From Vreelandella halophila (GTDB lineage Bacteria > Pseudomonadota > Gammaproteobacteria > Pseudomonadales > Oleiphilaceae): a stretch of 64,000 bases of DNA. The notes below the pieces were generated by a model. The model was not told where the DNA came from, did not search any database, and saw nothing but the letters and a program-made list of their open reading frames with translations. The stretch spans positions 1,772,168 to 1,836,167 of the forward strand of contig NZ_JACHUZ010000013.1 of the NCBI RefSeq assembly GCF_019903425.1, written 5' to 3'. The position numbers and the translations under genes were made by a program. Below, piece by piece: positions 25,294 through 33,570 of this stretch (the stretch's first letter is position 1; the number at the start of each line of letters is the position of its first letter).

Positions 25294-26061
25294 TTACCCG
25301 TGGCTACCGGGCGACTGCGGGTAAGTCTTGTAGCAGTCTACCCGGCCAAGCAGGGCCTCCAGTTGATCAGCCAGAGGGTATTGCCAGTCGTAGGGATGGA
25401 TGGCAATACGCAGAGGAATCTGACGCCGAATCGCCAGCCATGCATTGACCTGGTTACTGAGTCGCGTAGCGATCGCACGCCACCAGCGGTCGGCCTCGAA
25501 ACCGGCTACGGGTAAATGCTGCCGGCGGTCGGTCTGGAGGTCGTGGAGCCCGCGAAGGGTCTCAATATAGCGGAATGGCGTGGTGGCGAGCGTGTCGCGC
25601 TCGACCGCCCCCAGGGCCCAGGCGGGTGGAATGTAGACATCACAGGAGCCAAGCCCCACTTCCAGGAACCAGTTCTGGCACCTGTGCATCAACTGGGCGA
25701 TGCTGCTGTCGGTCAGCGAAAGATGCTCCGCGGCACGGTTGGACAGGATAAGGCTGTGCAGCCGGTGCCTCAGCGTCCGGGGCGGTCCGCATTCATGGCA
25801 CCAGCCATGGCCGATCATGGTGTACCCCTGTTGTGCCAAACCGTGCAGCCAACTCAGGTCTTGCGGTGTCCAGGCTCGGCTTGGAACGACCAGAAGGGCG
25901 ACGGCATCAGGAGGGATGGCGTCCAGGCGCTGCAGTATGCGCTCAACTTGATGCCGAGTCTCCGGCATAACGTCATGCACGGAAACCAGTGCAGAGAGCT
26001 CTGCGGTAACGGCAAGAGGCTGAACCGGAATCAATAGCGGCTGTCCAGGCGCTGCAGCCAT
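25294..26061 (-). CDS. Polysaccharide-deacetylase-like protein (DUF2334 type)
   Basis: A protein of about 255 residues with the deacetylase-like beginning LVSVHDVMPETRHQVERIL (metal aspartate in HDV), the central TMIGHGWCHECG with the H-x3-H pair, and the late LRIAIHPYDWQYP. These are the metal-binding positions of NodB-fold carbohydrate esterases. No signal peptide is clear, so action may be cytoplasmic. The best start overlaps the glycosyltransferase by about 30 bases; an upstream extension would overlap 105 bases. It is third in a deacetylase/glycosyltransferase/sulfotransferase cluster, so N-deacetylation of a sugar on a glycolipid or oligosaccharide is plausible. Confidence 0.75.
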   Translation of the reverse strand: MAAAPGQPLLIPVQPLAVTAELSALVSVHDVMPETRHQVERILQRLDAIPPDAVALLVVPSRAWTPQDLSWLHGLAQQGYTMIGHGWCHECGPPRTLRHRLHSLILSNRAAEHLSLTDSSIAQLMHRCQNWFLEVGLGSCDVYIPPAWALGAVERDTLATTPFRYIETLRGLHDLQTDRRQHLPVAGFEADRWWRAIATRLSNQVNAWLAIRRQIPLRIAIHPYDWQYPLADQLEALLGRVDCYKTYPQSPGSHG

Positions 26062-27194
26062 GCCACGGTTCCAGTGGGATGGCTTACTGTTCTCGGCTCC
26101 CGCTTTGTTGCTGCCTGCATCAGCACTTCGAGCCACTGGTTTACAGCGCCCGAACTAACGCTGACGGCGGCTTGCCGGCTTTGTTCAGCGAGTGACTGGC
26201 GTTGTTCGGCGGGCAGTGCTTCCATCCGCTGAAGGGCCTGGCCGAGGTTTTCGTCACCCTGCACGCTGAACAGGGATTGCCGGAGTTCAGGCCATTGGTT
26301 TATGCCACACTGGGGCGAGGTCAGTACCAGCCGTTGCCGCATCATCGCTTCCAGCGCGACCGTACCGAACGCTTCCACCGAGGAGGGCAGTACCAGCGCA
26401 TCTACCCGGTCCAGCCAGTCGATGATCTCCGTTCGGGGGAGCCAGCCAAGAAGCTGCACATTGTCGAGCTTTCGCGCCGCTTTCTCGATTTCGGGTCGCT
26501 GGGGCCCATCACCCGCAATGAGAAAATCCAGGTCCGGCCGTTGGCGTGCCAACTCGATGAAAGCCTCAATGTTTTTCTCCGCGGCCAGCCGTCCCACATA
26601 CAGAACGGACTGAAGCCGTTCGCGGAGGGGCGTTACGGGTCTGTCCAGAAAAGTCCGGGCGACCGGAGTACCGATCCGTCTGGGGCTGGGGATGCCGGCG
26701 GCTCTGGCGAGCCCTGTCATATGGTCGCTGACGGTGATTGCGGAGTACGCACGGCGGGACATGGTCAGGTTCAGCCAGTCCATAAGGCGGCCGCCCAGGT
26801 AGCCTGCCACACGATTGAAGTAGATCCGGGCCAGTTGCCGGTAGTCTGTCTGGTAGGTAACGCATACTGGAATGCCCAGCTTGCTGGCCAGCCAGAAGCC
26901 GGCCAGGGAGTAGAGGCCAGGGCCGGGGACCACCACTACGTGAGGTTGTACGTCGAGAAAGATGCGTGTGAGAACACGCATTCTCGGGAGATAGAGTTTC
27001 TGTGTGGGGTCGCCCGGAACAGGCAGTGCGAGGCCCTGGTAGGCCCTTGGGTTATCCATGCTCGGGGCGATCAGTTCCGCTTGCCCGATCCGTTGATCGA
27101 GATGGTCCACCAGATCCTGAAAGTAGGTGCCAACGCCGTTCCGCCCCTGGATCGCGTCGACAACAAACAGGACTCTAAGCTCGCTCGTTTCCAT
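26031..27194 (-). CDS. Glycosyltransferase family 4
   Basis: A 387-residue GT-B glycosyltransferase. The N-terminal domain has LFVVDAIQGRNGVGTYFQDLVDHL and VVVVPGPGLYSLAGFWLA. The donor-binding C-terminal domain shows SVLYVGRLAAEKNIEAFIELA (about 203-223), IAGDGPQRPEIE and the EX7E segment SSVEAFGTVALEAM. The profile is that of GT4 enzymes such as alpha-mannosyl- and glucosyl-diacylglycerol synthases. It overlaps the sulfotransferase stop by 20 bases and the deacetylase start. The acceptor cannot be read from the sequence, but a lipid is likely given the neighbours. Confidence 0.88.
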   Translation of the reverse strand: METSELRVLFVVDAIQGRNGVGTYFQDLVDHLDQRIGQAELIAPSMDNPRAYQGLALPVPGDPTQKLYLPRMRVLTRIFLDVQPHVVVVPGPGLYSLAGFWLASKLGIPVCVTYQTDYRQLARIYFNRVAGYLGGRLMDWLNLTMSRRAYSAITVSDHMTGLARAAGIPSPRRIGTPVARTFLDRPVTPLRERLQSVLYVGRLAAEKNIEAFIELARQRPDLDFLIAGDGPQRPEIEKAARKLDNVQLLGWLPRTEIIDWLDRVDALVLPSSVEAFGTVALEAMMRQRLVLTSPQCGINQWPELRQSLFSVQGDENLGQALQRMEALPAEQRQSLAEQSRQAAVSVSSGAVNQWLEVLMQAATKREPRTVSHPTGTVAWLQRLDSRY

Positions 27195-28413
27195 GCTGCG
27201 AAGTATCGGAGCTCACTGTGAAAGTGGTGTGAACGTCGTCTGATGTTTCAGTGACAGACGGCTTCTGGTCTGCATCAGCCAGCTCCCTGATCACAGGACC
27301 AAGGTCACGCTCGATCATGGTCTTATCCAATCCGAGGTTGGCGAGTGAATACCGGTGTCTGCTTGTATAGCCCCTGGCTTTATGCTCTTCGCGGTTCAGT
27401 ACGGCTTTGTACTCGTTCGTGGGCTCCCAGCCCAGCCGTGTGTAAAGACGTTCGATCTGGCGCCTGGGTTCCGGGGTGAGGTCTTCCATGGCCATGAGCG
27501 CATACTGGTCCCGTTCCATTGGCGTAAGGTTAGTGAGAAGGTGACGGGCCTGGAATTTCAGCATGGCAATGAGCTTCCGGCTCAGCGCTGAACTGGGATC
27601 CCTGTGGTCGAAAAGGCGCGCGCCTTGCTGGAGCGAACTGACCAGAGAAGGAGCAGCAGCCTCGGGTGTACGGTAACAGGCAATGAACTGAGCATCCGGG
27701 AATTGGCGGACCAGGGTCCTGATCACGGGCGTGAATGACGGGTTCTTGGACAGGAAGCGCCGTTCCGTACCGTGGACGTACAGATGACGCTGGACAAGGC
27801 TTTTGTAGAACGTCATAACCTGGCACTGCTCCTTGGGGCTCAGCTGCTCGTCAAAATACGCCAGGCGCCAGACGCGCTCGACAGGGAAGGGAAGTACCAA
27901 CAAGAAACAGGCTCCGACAAGGGAAAGCGCCAGGTAATCTTCCTCGGTATCCCGTAATCCCGTCTGGTGGACGTCGCCAAACCAACCGAAAACCACGTTT
28001 TCAGCCAAGGCCAGGGATCTGCCCAAGGGTCGGCCCAGGACCCGGTCCACGCGACCGACGCCCAGCCAAAAATAGCGTTGGGTAATGGAGGGTGCGAAAA
28101 TCAGTTCCCAGAGCCTGGTAGAGGTAAAGCGCTTTTCGTCCTTCGCTAGAAGACGATGCAGAAAGGTAGTGCCACTCCTCGGCATGCCGAGAACGAATAC
28201 CGGCCGATTTACAACAACCTTCCGAAAGCCGGGGAACAGCAGTCGATCCAGAGCCAGTCCCGTGGCGTTGACTGACTGGATCAATGTGTAGGCCGGCAGA
28301 AATACGCCCATCACAGCCGCGCGCTTGAGGGTCAATCGCCCCTGGCTTTCCGGTCCTGGACGTAGAGTATCGCCCAGTAAACGGGCGTGGTTCCTGAGCG
28401 CGAGCGTCAGCAT
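27175..28413 (-). CDS. Sulfotransferase family protein
   Basis: A 412-residue PAPS-dependent sulfotransferase. The 5'-phosphosulfate loop is VFVLGMPRSGTTFLHRLLA (about 72-90), and the 3'-phosphate region is seen as FLSKNPSFTPVIRTLVRQFPDAQFIACYRTPEAAAPS. The hydrophobic N-terminal stretch AAVMGVFLPAYTLIQSVNATGLALDRLLFPGF suggests membrane association. ATG 28413 is preceded by ACAGGAAA. First in the minus-strand cluster with a glycosyltransferase and a deacetylase, it probably sulfates a glycolipid. Carbohydrate or sterol-like acceptors cannot be excluded. Confidence 0.88.
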   Translation of the reverse strand: MLTLALRNHARLLGDTLRPGPESQGRLTLKRAAVMGVFLPAYTLIQSVNATGLALDRLLFPGFRKVVVNRPVFVLGMPRSGTTFLHRLLAKDEKRFTSTRLWELIFAPSITQRYFWLGVGRVDRVLGRPLGRSLALAENVVFGWFGDVHQTGLRDTEEDYLALSLVGACFLLVLPFPVERVWRLAYFDEQLSPKEQCQVMTFYKSLVQRHLYVHGTERRFLSKNPSFTPVIRTLVRQFPDAQFIACYRTPEAAAPSLVSSLQQGARLFDHRDPSSALSRKLIAMLKFQARHLLTNLTPMERDQYALMAMEDLTPEPRRQIERLYTRLGWEPTNEYKAVLNREEHKARGYTSRHRYSLANLGLDKTMIERDLGPVIRELADADQKPSVTETSDDVHTTFTVSSDTSQHGNERA

Positions 28414-28557
28414 GGTTTTTCCTGTGTTTCCAGTTGGGAAGAGGTTAGCCCTATCAAGTGACAGGGGGGTTACAGCCAGCACTGGTCCGTTCGGGGATCG
28501 CGAGCCGGGGAACTGCGGGATTGCTGTGTCACCAAATCGTTAAATTAGCTCGCTAGG

Positions 28558-28935
28558 ATGGCCTCCAAGAACCCGGAACGGGAGCCTGAGTTGGTGCGGG
28601 CTCTCACCATTACATCCTGTGTGCCGGAGGTTTTGATGGGTATGGCCATGTCTCAGATCCAAAGAGAAATTGCGCGGGGGTGCAAGGGGCTGGAAAACAT
28701 CGATTATGTGCCCCAGGAAAAACTTGAAGTTATTGCAACCGATGTGTTTATACGGATCAGGCTATCGGAAGACGGTGAGCAGGAAACGATGCTCATCAGC
28801 GGGATTCGGGCGGCTCTTTTCCAGTATGTGAAAGCGCTTGGGATACAGGTACTGCCCATCAACAACGGCCGTTCGAGTGGACGTCTTGATGGCCCAGTCG
28901 ATGTTTTCAGTGTGGGTCGGAGTGCTCCGGATTAG
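28558..28935 (+). CDS. Hypothetical protein, 125 residues
   Basis: A soluble protein with a helix-rich middle (MAMSQIQREIARGCKGL) and strands IATDVFIRIRL and ALGIQVLPINN. No domain is recognised. It is the only plus-strand gene in this area and converges with the ParA gene; a 9-bp stem hairpin begins at its stop codon. The ATG at 28558 lacks a strong Shine-Dalgarno; an internal ATG at 28636 is possible. Coding is supported by frame length and by the hairpin placement only. Confidence 0.5.
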   Translation: MASKNPEREPELVRALTITSCVPEVLMGMAMSQIQREIARGCKGLENIDYVPQEKLEVIATDVFIRIRLSEDGEQETMLISGIRAALFQYVKALGIQVLPINNGRSSGRLDGPVDVFSVGRSAPD

Positions 28936-28956
28936 GATGACCTGGGCAGGTCATCC
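28935..28956. terminator. Hairpin between convergent genes
   Basis: GGATGACCT (28935-28943) and AGGTCATCC (28948-28956) form a perfect 9-bp stem with a GGGC loop between the ends of two convergent genes. There is no U-run on either side, so it may act as a weak or Rho-assisted bidirectional terminator. Confidence 0.45.
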
Positions 28957-28969
28957 AAGGTGTCCTGGG

Positions 28970-29716
28970 TCAGAGCTTTAGTTTATCCCTGATTTCCTGC
29001 CACAGCTCACGGTAGGCTTGTGCTGCCTTGCTTCGCCGAGCCATCAGCTCCAGTGGCTTTCTCTCTTCGCCCATTCGCTCGATCGCGCTGGCGTTTGGAA
29101 TCACCGCATTTAATGCCCGCGGCAGGGTTTTGGCCCGGTTGTCCGCTAACTCCCTGTGGAGTGTTTTCCGACGATCGACCATCGAGAAGAATGGCCGCAG
29201 GCGCTTGGCTTTAATCTTGTGGTCTTTCGCGAAACCGTCGATTTGCTCCCAGCTGTTGAGTGAGAGCTTCGTCGGGATGATGGGCACGTAGACCGCATTC
29301 GCGGTCTCCATGACCTGCTCGGCAAGTTCCGAGAGTGATGGTGGGCAATCGAGAATGACCAGAGCTGTTTCCTCACTCAGGGACTTGAGCCATTGTTTGA
29401 GTTCCCGGCCCGAGCCAGCCTGACTGAGCTTGATGTCGAAATTGCGCGCACTCTGGTGGGCCGGGATCAACTCGAGTTTAGGGTATGGCGTCGAACGGAC
29501 GTAATCGCCAACAGGCGATTTGCCTTTGATCAGGGGTGCAAGTTTCCTGCCAGGCTGTGGTGTGTCTTCAGACAGAAACCAAGTGGCTGCTCCCTGAGGA
29601 TCCAGATCCCACAGAAGTGTGGATATACCTGCCTGGCTCGCAAGATACGCAACATTCACGGCGGCTGACGTTTTTCCAACACCGCCTTTAACGTTATGAA
29701 ATGCGATGATCTGCAT
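28970..29716 (-). CDS. ParA/MinD-family ATPase, orphan
   Basis: A 248-residue deviant-Walker ATPase. The P-loop is FHNVKGGVGKTSAAVNVA (about 6-23), the A' motif is LLWDLDPQGAATWFL, and the catalytic VILDCPPSLSELAEQVM follows near 115. No ParB or centromere repeat is adjacent, which is unusual for a partition system. Orphan ParA proteins often position proteins or organelles in the cell; the partner is unknown here. The ATG at 29716 begins right before the P-loop. Confidence 0.87.
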   Translation of the reverse strand: MQIIAFHNVKGGVGKTSAAVNVAYLASQAGISTLLWDLDPQGAATWFLSEDTPQPGRKLAPLIKGKSPVGDYVRSTPYPKLELIPAHQSARNFDIKLSQAGSGRELKQWLKSLSEETALVILDCPPSLSELAEQVMETANAVYVPIIPTKLSLNSWEQIDGFAKDHKIKAKRLRPFFSMVDRRKTLHRELADNRAKTLPRALNAVIPNASAIERMGEERKPLELMARRSKAAQAYRELWQEIRDKLKL

Positions 29717-29795
29717 GCATGCTCATAATTCGACTCAGAATTTGGATCGTATTATAGGGTTGAATTTCTCTTACTTTATGTCAATTCAATGACAG

Positions 29796-30164
29796 TCAGG
29801 AACTTAAAGTTGCATCGGGTGCACAGTAAAGCTCATAAAGGCGGCTCATCAGCGCCACAATCCGCGGGTCCCGAATGCGGTAAAGCACCAACTGTCCCTC
29901 CTTCCTGAAACTGACGAGGTTTTCAGCTCTGAGGCGTGCCAGGTGCTGGGAGAGGGCTGACTGGCTGAGTGGCACACTGCTGTTGATGGACCCCACGGAT
30001 TTCTCGCCCTCGGTCAGCGTGCACAGAATCATCAGCCGGTTGGGGTTGGCGATCGACTTAAGAACCTGGCTCGCCTCGGCTGCGTGCTCAGCCATTTCAT
30101 CCGGCGTAAGGGCCGAGGCGCCGCTGAACTGCTGCAGGGTTCTCGCATAGTCCTCTGGATCCAT
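29796..30164 (-). CDS. BigR/SqrR-type ArsR-family regulator
   Basis: A 122-residue winged-helix repressor. The helix-turn-helix is SVPLSQSALSQHLARLRAENLVS (about 63-85) and the wing is RKEGQLVLYRI. Cys48 in RLMILCTL and Cys114 in LYELYCAP are 66 residues apart, the same spacing as the persulfide-sensing pair known in BigR and SqrR, so it probably senses sulfide or polysulfide by forming a tetrasulfide bridge. It is divergent from a decayed DUF442 gene; DUF442 proteins are the classic BigR-controlled partners. An AT-rich inverted repeat lies between them. Confidence 0.88.
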   Translation of the reverse strand: MDPEDYARTLQQFSGASALTPDEMAEHAAEASQVLKSIANPNRLMILCTLTEGEKSVGSINSSVPLSQSALSQHLARLRAENLVSFRKEGQLVLYRIRDPRIVALMSRLYELYCAPDATLSS

Positions 30165-30240
30165 AAGTCGCTCTCCGGTTTTGGGTCAGATTATACCGCG
30201 TTAGGTGGCTCTTGTATTTGCAACGGATACTTTCCAGTCT

Positions 30241-30264
30241 TTATATTAGTAATACTTAATATAA
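30241..30264. promoter_or_regulatory. AT-rich inverted repeat, probable BigR-type operator
   Basis: TTATATTA (30241-30248) and TAATATAA (30257-30264) are perfect inverted arms with an 8-base spacer, located between the divergent ArsR-type regulator and the DUF442 remnant, 23 bases before its start codon. AT-rich palindromes of this size are typical BigR/SqrR targets. It also overlaps a likely -10 region. Confidence 0.65.
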
Positions 30265-30287
30265 GGTAGAAATTGTGGAGAGAGACG

Positions 30288-30550
30288 ATGATGAAGAACC
30301 GTGTTATTCCAGCAAGGCCCCTACCGGAGAGCAGGTAGAGGAGTTCGCCAGGATTGTCTCCACGACGGGTAACTACCCCGTTCTGGTGCACTGCGCCAGC
30401 AGTAATCGGGTAGGCGCGATGTGGGCTCTGTATCGCCATCATATGGGCGTGCCCGCGGAGATCGCTCTGGAGGAGGCCAAGGCAGCCGGGCTGAAGACCA
30501 GTCGGGTACCGGCAGTGCGGGAACGTGTCGGTCTGGGTGCGTCCCAGTAG
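30288..30550 (+). pseudogene. Decayed DUF442 (beta-lactamase-hydrolase-like phosphatase domain) gene
   Basis: A good GGAG and ATG at 30288 open a short frame (MMKNRVIPARPLP...) that stops after 16 codons. A different frame then continues with TGEQVEEFARIV, the phosphatase-loop motif LVHCASSNRVGAMWALYRHH (C-x5-R) and a complete C-terminus. This is the back half of a DUF442 domain; the middle of the gene is missing and the frames no longer match, so an internal deletion has occurred. Intact homologues act in sulfide oxidation with BigR. A shorter product from a GTG at 30275 could be made but would lack the N-terminal half. Confidence 0.75.
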
Positions 30551-30583
30551 AAGTCTTTGAGGCCAGGAAGCAGGGAGCCGGCG

Positions 30584-31498
30584 TCAGGGCTCAATCCTAT
30601 TGCGTCCGTTGGCCTTTGCTTCATAGAGCATGTTGTCCGCCTGTCTGATCAGTTTCTCCATGTCGGAATCCGAAGTGGGAATGATCGATGTGAGGCCAAT
30701 GCTGGCTGTGAGGTATTTGCCGGTGGGGGAATGTAGGTTGAGTATCTTTGCTTCGGTGAGGTTTCGCAGGAACTGGTTGGCCAGCTGCCGTGCCTGTTCC
30801 AGTGACGTGTCACCCCAGATCAGGGCGAACTCTTCACCTCCGTACCGGGCACAGGTATCGCTTGGCCTGTTTACGGTTTCCTGAAGGAGGGAGGCAACCC
30901 GGCGCAGGGTGTCATCACCGACCTGATGGCCAAAGGTGTCATTCAGTAGTTTGAAATGATCCAGATCCACGATGGCCATGCTGACCGGTTTGCCCAGCCT
31001 CATGCACCGGCGGACTTCCTCATGAAGGAATTCGTCAAAGGCGCGCCGGTTGGCGATCCCGGTCAGCCCATCGATGCGTGCGAGCGCGCTGACTTTTTCC
31101 TCGGCCAGCTTCCGTTCCGTGATGTTCTGGTGGACGATCACAAAGTAGCTGCCCTCATTCAACTGCAATGGCGCAACCCGCATCATGAACCAGCGTTTTT
31201 CATCGGGGCTGTGACAGGGGTATTCAAGATAGAATTCCGGTCGTCTGCCGCTCACAACACTGCGTATGCCCTCAGCGGCTCCCGCGCCGAACTCATCTCC
31301 CATGGCGGATGCCTTGTCGCACGCCGCAAGGTAATTGAGCGTCTGCCAGTGGTCACCAGGGATGCAGGCGTCGTTGTTTTCCCCGTAGTCACGCCACGCC
31401 CTATTCACATACTGGATAGTGCCGGCCTCATCAATCACCACGATGGTTTCGCTGACGGAATCAAGAATCGCGCGTAAGAAATCCGGTGAGTGTTCCAA
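30584..31498 (-). CDS. Diguanylate cyclase with a PAS domain
   Basis: A 304-residue cytoplasmic protein. The PAS domain covers about 8-130 (ILDSVSETIVVIDEAGTIQYVNRAW; ITERKLAEEK). The GGDEF domain (about 138-300) carries DLDHFKLLNDTFGHQVGDD and the active loop RYGGEEFALI. RPSD five residues before GGEEF matches the RxxD inhibitory site, so feedback by c-di-GMP is expected. The start is TTG at 31498, preceded by AAAGGACA at suitable distance. No transmembrane segment is present, so the PAS domain probably senses a cytoplasmic signal. Confidence 0.93.
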   Translation of the reverse strand: MEHSPDFLRAILDSVSETIVVIDEAGTIQYVNRAWRDYGENNDACIPGDHWQTLNYLAACDKASAMGDEFGAGAAEGIRSVVSGRRPEFYLEYPCHSPDEKRWFMMRVAPLQLNEGSYFVIVHQNITERKLAEEKVSALARIDGLTGIANRRAFDEFLHEEVRRCMRLGKPVSMAIVDLDHFKLLNDTFGHQVGDDTLRRVASLLQETVNRPSDTCARYGGEEFALIWGDTSLEQARQLANQFLRNLTEAKILNLHSPTGKYLTASIGLTSIIPTSDSDMEKLIRQADNMLYEAKANGRNRIEP

Positions 31499-31699
31499 TA
31501 TGAGTGTCCTTTACGACTGGGGAACAGGAACCATGTGCTGACCGTTCTTTCTCAAATCGGTATTCCCTCATGCCTTGATTCCATTGTCGCTCCTGTTGCT
31601 GCCCAGTGCTACCCGGGAGAAGCCGTAACCATCCTTTGTCGGCGGGCTGGAGTCTGAGACTATTGGGGCATCCATGCAGAAATGTAAGAGGAGCGTGCA

Positions 31700-32290
31700 G
31701 TGAATCATCTCGCCCATCTCTTTCTGGCTCCGGATTCGTCGGAGGCCAGGGTTGGCAGCGTTCTTGGTGATTTCTGCCGTGGCGTGAGGGTTCAGGCTCT
31801 GCCGGAGGAGGTGCAGTGGGGCGTGCAGCACCATCTCTCGGTCGACAGCTACACGGACCGCCATCCCCAGGTCCTGGCGAGTCGGCGCCTGTTCTCGGCG
31901 CGGCGCCGGCGCTTTGCCGGCGTCGCGCTGGATATCCTCTATGATCACTATCTGCTCAGATACTGGCCTGAATTCAGTGGCCGGGATCCTGATGCCTTTA
32001 TCCGGCAGGTCTACCGTGAGCTCCAGGAACACGAACACCTTATGCCGGATCCAATGATCCGTGTGACCCGGCGGATCACTCTGGACGACTGGTTTGGCCA
32101 TTATCGGGACCTCGATAACATCGGCTATGCGCTGGATCGGGTTGCCGGTCGTATCCGGTTTCCGAACCGATTTGACGGCATCATCGAGGAGATACGTCAA
32201 AACGACCAGACTCTCGAAGCGCATTTCCTCTGTTTCTTCCGCGATCTGCAACGCGATCTCGGGGCGAGTCAGCCACCAGCTCCCATCTGA
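31700..32290 (+). CDS. acpH: Acyl carrier protein phosphodiesterase (AcpH-like)
   Basis: A 196-residue HD-type hydrolase that removes the phosphopantetheine arm from acyl carrier protein. The family signature is MNHLAHLFLAPDSSEARVGSVLGDF at the N-terminus, followed by GVQHHLSVDSYTDRHP, FAGVALDILYDHYL and GYALDRVAGRIRFPN. The histidines and aspartates in LAHLF, HLSVDSYTD and DILYDHYL form the likely metal site. The ATG at 31700 follows AGAGGAGCG. It is a single-gene unit. The following 205 bases (32291-32495) hold only a weak CCTGATG/CATCAGG stem. Confidence 0.9.
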   Translation: MNHLAHLFLAPDSSEARVGSVLGDFCRGVRVQALPEEVQWGVQHHLSVDSYTDRHPQVLASRRLFSARRRRFAGVALDILYDHYLLRYWPEFSGRDPDAFIRQVYRELQEHEHLMPDPMIRVTRRITLDDWFGHYRDLDNIGYALDRVAGRIRFPNRFDGIIEEIRQNDQTLEAHFLCFFRDLQRDLGASQPPAPI

Positions 32291-32495
32291 GCAATCCCCG
32301 CCTCGAGCCGCCTGATGTCCTGCAAGAGTGCATCAGGACTCCAGCTGCACTAAGAATGAACGCAATGACGACCGTTACCTGTCGTGAGCGGTGGCTATGC
32401 AGCCAGCTTCCGTGCCCAGCCCTGTAGCCATAAAAAGCATAATATCAATACTTTGAGTTCTTTCCAGAAACGGGCAGCGTCCTTTGAGATCTCCC

Positions 32496-32510
32496 TGGCA
32501 AATCTTTTGC
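32496..32510 (+). promoter_or_regulatory. Sigma-54-type promoter for the dimethylamine oxidation genes
   Basis: TGGCAAATCTTTTGC with GG and GC 12 bases apart matches the -24/-12 consensus. It is 54 bases before the cupin ATG at 32564. The context is AT-rich, with TTTTTG just downstream. Confidence 0.75.
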
Positions 32511-32563
32511 ATTCTTTTTGAGAAAATTTGATTCCCACAGAGAAACAAGTAAGGAGATCTCTC

Positions 32564-32920
32564 ATGAAGAAGATGACCCATTTTCCCGGTGCTTCCGAGC
32601 GCAGCTTTCCGAGCATGGAAGTCGAGGGGTGCAATGCCTGGCTCGGGGACGTCGCGGTATCGGATGACCCGGACAAGACCATTGTGAGCGGCTTCTTCCG
32701 CATGGAGCAGTCCGATAAGCCACTGGTCTATGACTACACCTACCATGAGATGAAGTGCATCTTTGCCGGAGGTTTCACCATCACGGATGAAACCGGCCAG
32801 AGTGTCGAAGCCCGTCCTGGTGATGTTTTCTATTTCCCTGCCGGCAGTCAGATCACGTTCGAGACCGATGATTTCGGCGTCGGGTTCTTCTGCGGACAGC
32901 GCCGGGAAGGCGAAGGGTAG
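32564..32920 (+). CDS. EutQ-like cupin protein, first gene of the dimethylamine unit
   Basis: A 118-residue single cupin domain. FHEMKC-type metal sites are not perfect, but TYHEMKCIFAGGFTI (about 66-80) and ARPGDVFYFPAGSQITFE (about 90-107) give the cupin strands and the usual PG turn. AAGGAGATCT precedes ATG 32564, an excellent ribosome site that decides the start over an earlier in-frame codon. It precedes the three monooxygenase subunits and follows the sigma-54-type element, so it is probably co-expressed. It may be an accessory or sensor of the methylamine system; no reaction can be assigned. Confidence 0.82.
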   Translation: MKKMTHFPGASERSFPSMEVEGCNAWLGDVAVSDDPDKTIVSGFFRMEQSDKPLVYDYTYHEMKCIFAGGFTITDETGQSVEARPGDVFYFPAGSQITFETDDFGVGFFCGQRREGEG

Positions 32921-32949
32921 TGGGTTAACCGTGATGGAGGAGGTTCGGC

Positions 32950-33570
32950 ATGTCGATGCCAGGCATCAAGAGCAAACCAGTCTATACCGGACTCACGCCT
33001 GATCCGGGGGCCTGCCAGCATGTACTCGCGGGCGAAGGTCCGGGAACGGAGGCACTGTTGCGGATGCGCCGCGAATTGGCCGAAGGGAATGACGGCATGG
33101 CGCCGGCGGCATCGTCAGTGGCTCTGTTCTATACGGCAGGTGCTGGTCCTGACCGGGGGGATGAGTTGGCCCGCGACGGTCATGGCTCTCCCCGCTTTTT
33201 CCCCGATACCGATGGGCTTTGCCAAGCGTTGAATGAATACCTTGCTGATGCCGGTATGGGGGTACGGCTGTACGTTGCCGGCAGTGAAGCATTTCTTTGG
33301 CGGGTCGTGGCAAGTGCCCGCGATGGGGTGGGCATGTCGGAGGCGGCCATCCAGATGGAGCGGTGCGGTCCGCCAGCGCGACCGGTGTGCTGCATACACT
33401 GCAAAACGACCGATCCTGCCGTATCCACTACCGTATACCAGTGTCCTGGCTGTGGCCTGAATCTTTTCGTCCGGGATCACTTCTCACGCCGGCTGGGTGT
33501 CTACCAGGGGGTCTGTGTGGACGCCGAGGCGCCGGGTGACGTGCCTGAGCCGGAGGAGCTTGATTCATGA
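32950..33570 (+). CDS. Dimethylamine monooxygenase subunit, DmmA-like (zinc-ribbon type)
   Basis: A 206-residue protein whose C-terminal part has paired cysteines CCIHC and CPGCGLNLFVRDHFSRRLGVYQGV (about 148-190), a metal-ribbon signature of DmmA-type subunits. The N-terminal half (about 30-140) is less conserved, with VALFYTAGAG and VRLYVAGSEAFLW. GGAGGAGG lies just before ATG 32950. It overlaps the reductase gene by four bases, so the two are translationally coupled. Together the genes form the enzyme that oxidises dimethylamine to methylamine and formaldehyde. I am sure of the system by context, less so of the exact subunit letter. Confidence 0.78.
   Translation: MSMPGIKSKPVYTGLTPDPGACQHVLAGEGPGTEALLRMRRELAEGNDGMAPAASSVALFYTAGAGPDRGDELARDGHGSPRFFPDTDGLCQALNEYLADAGMGVRLYVAGSEAFLWRVVASARDGVGMSEAAIQMERCGPPARPVCCIHCKTTDPAVSTTVYQCPGCGLNLFVRDHFSRRLGVYQGVCVDAEAPGDVPEPEELDS

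Noticed and set aside
32311-32337. CCTGATG/CATCAGG stem after acpH as a terminator
   Set aside because: Seven base pairs, a 13-base loop and no T-run; too weak to call.
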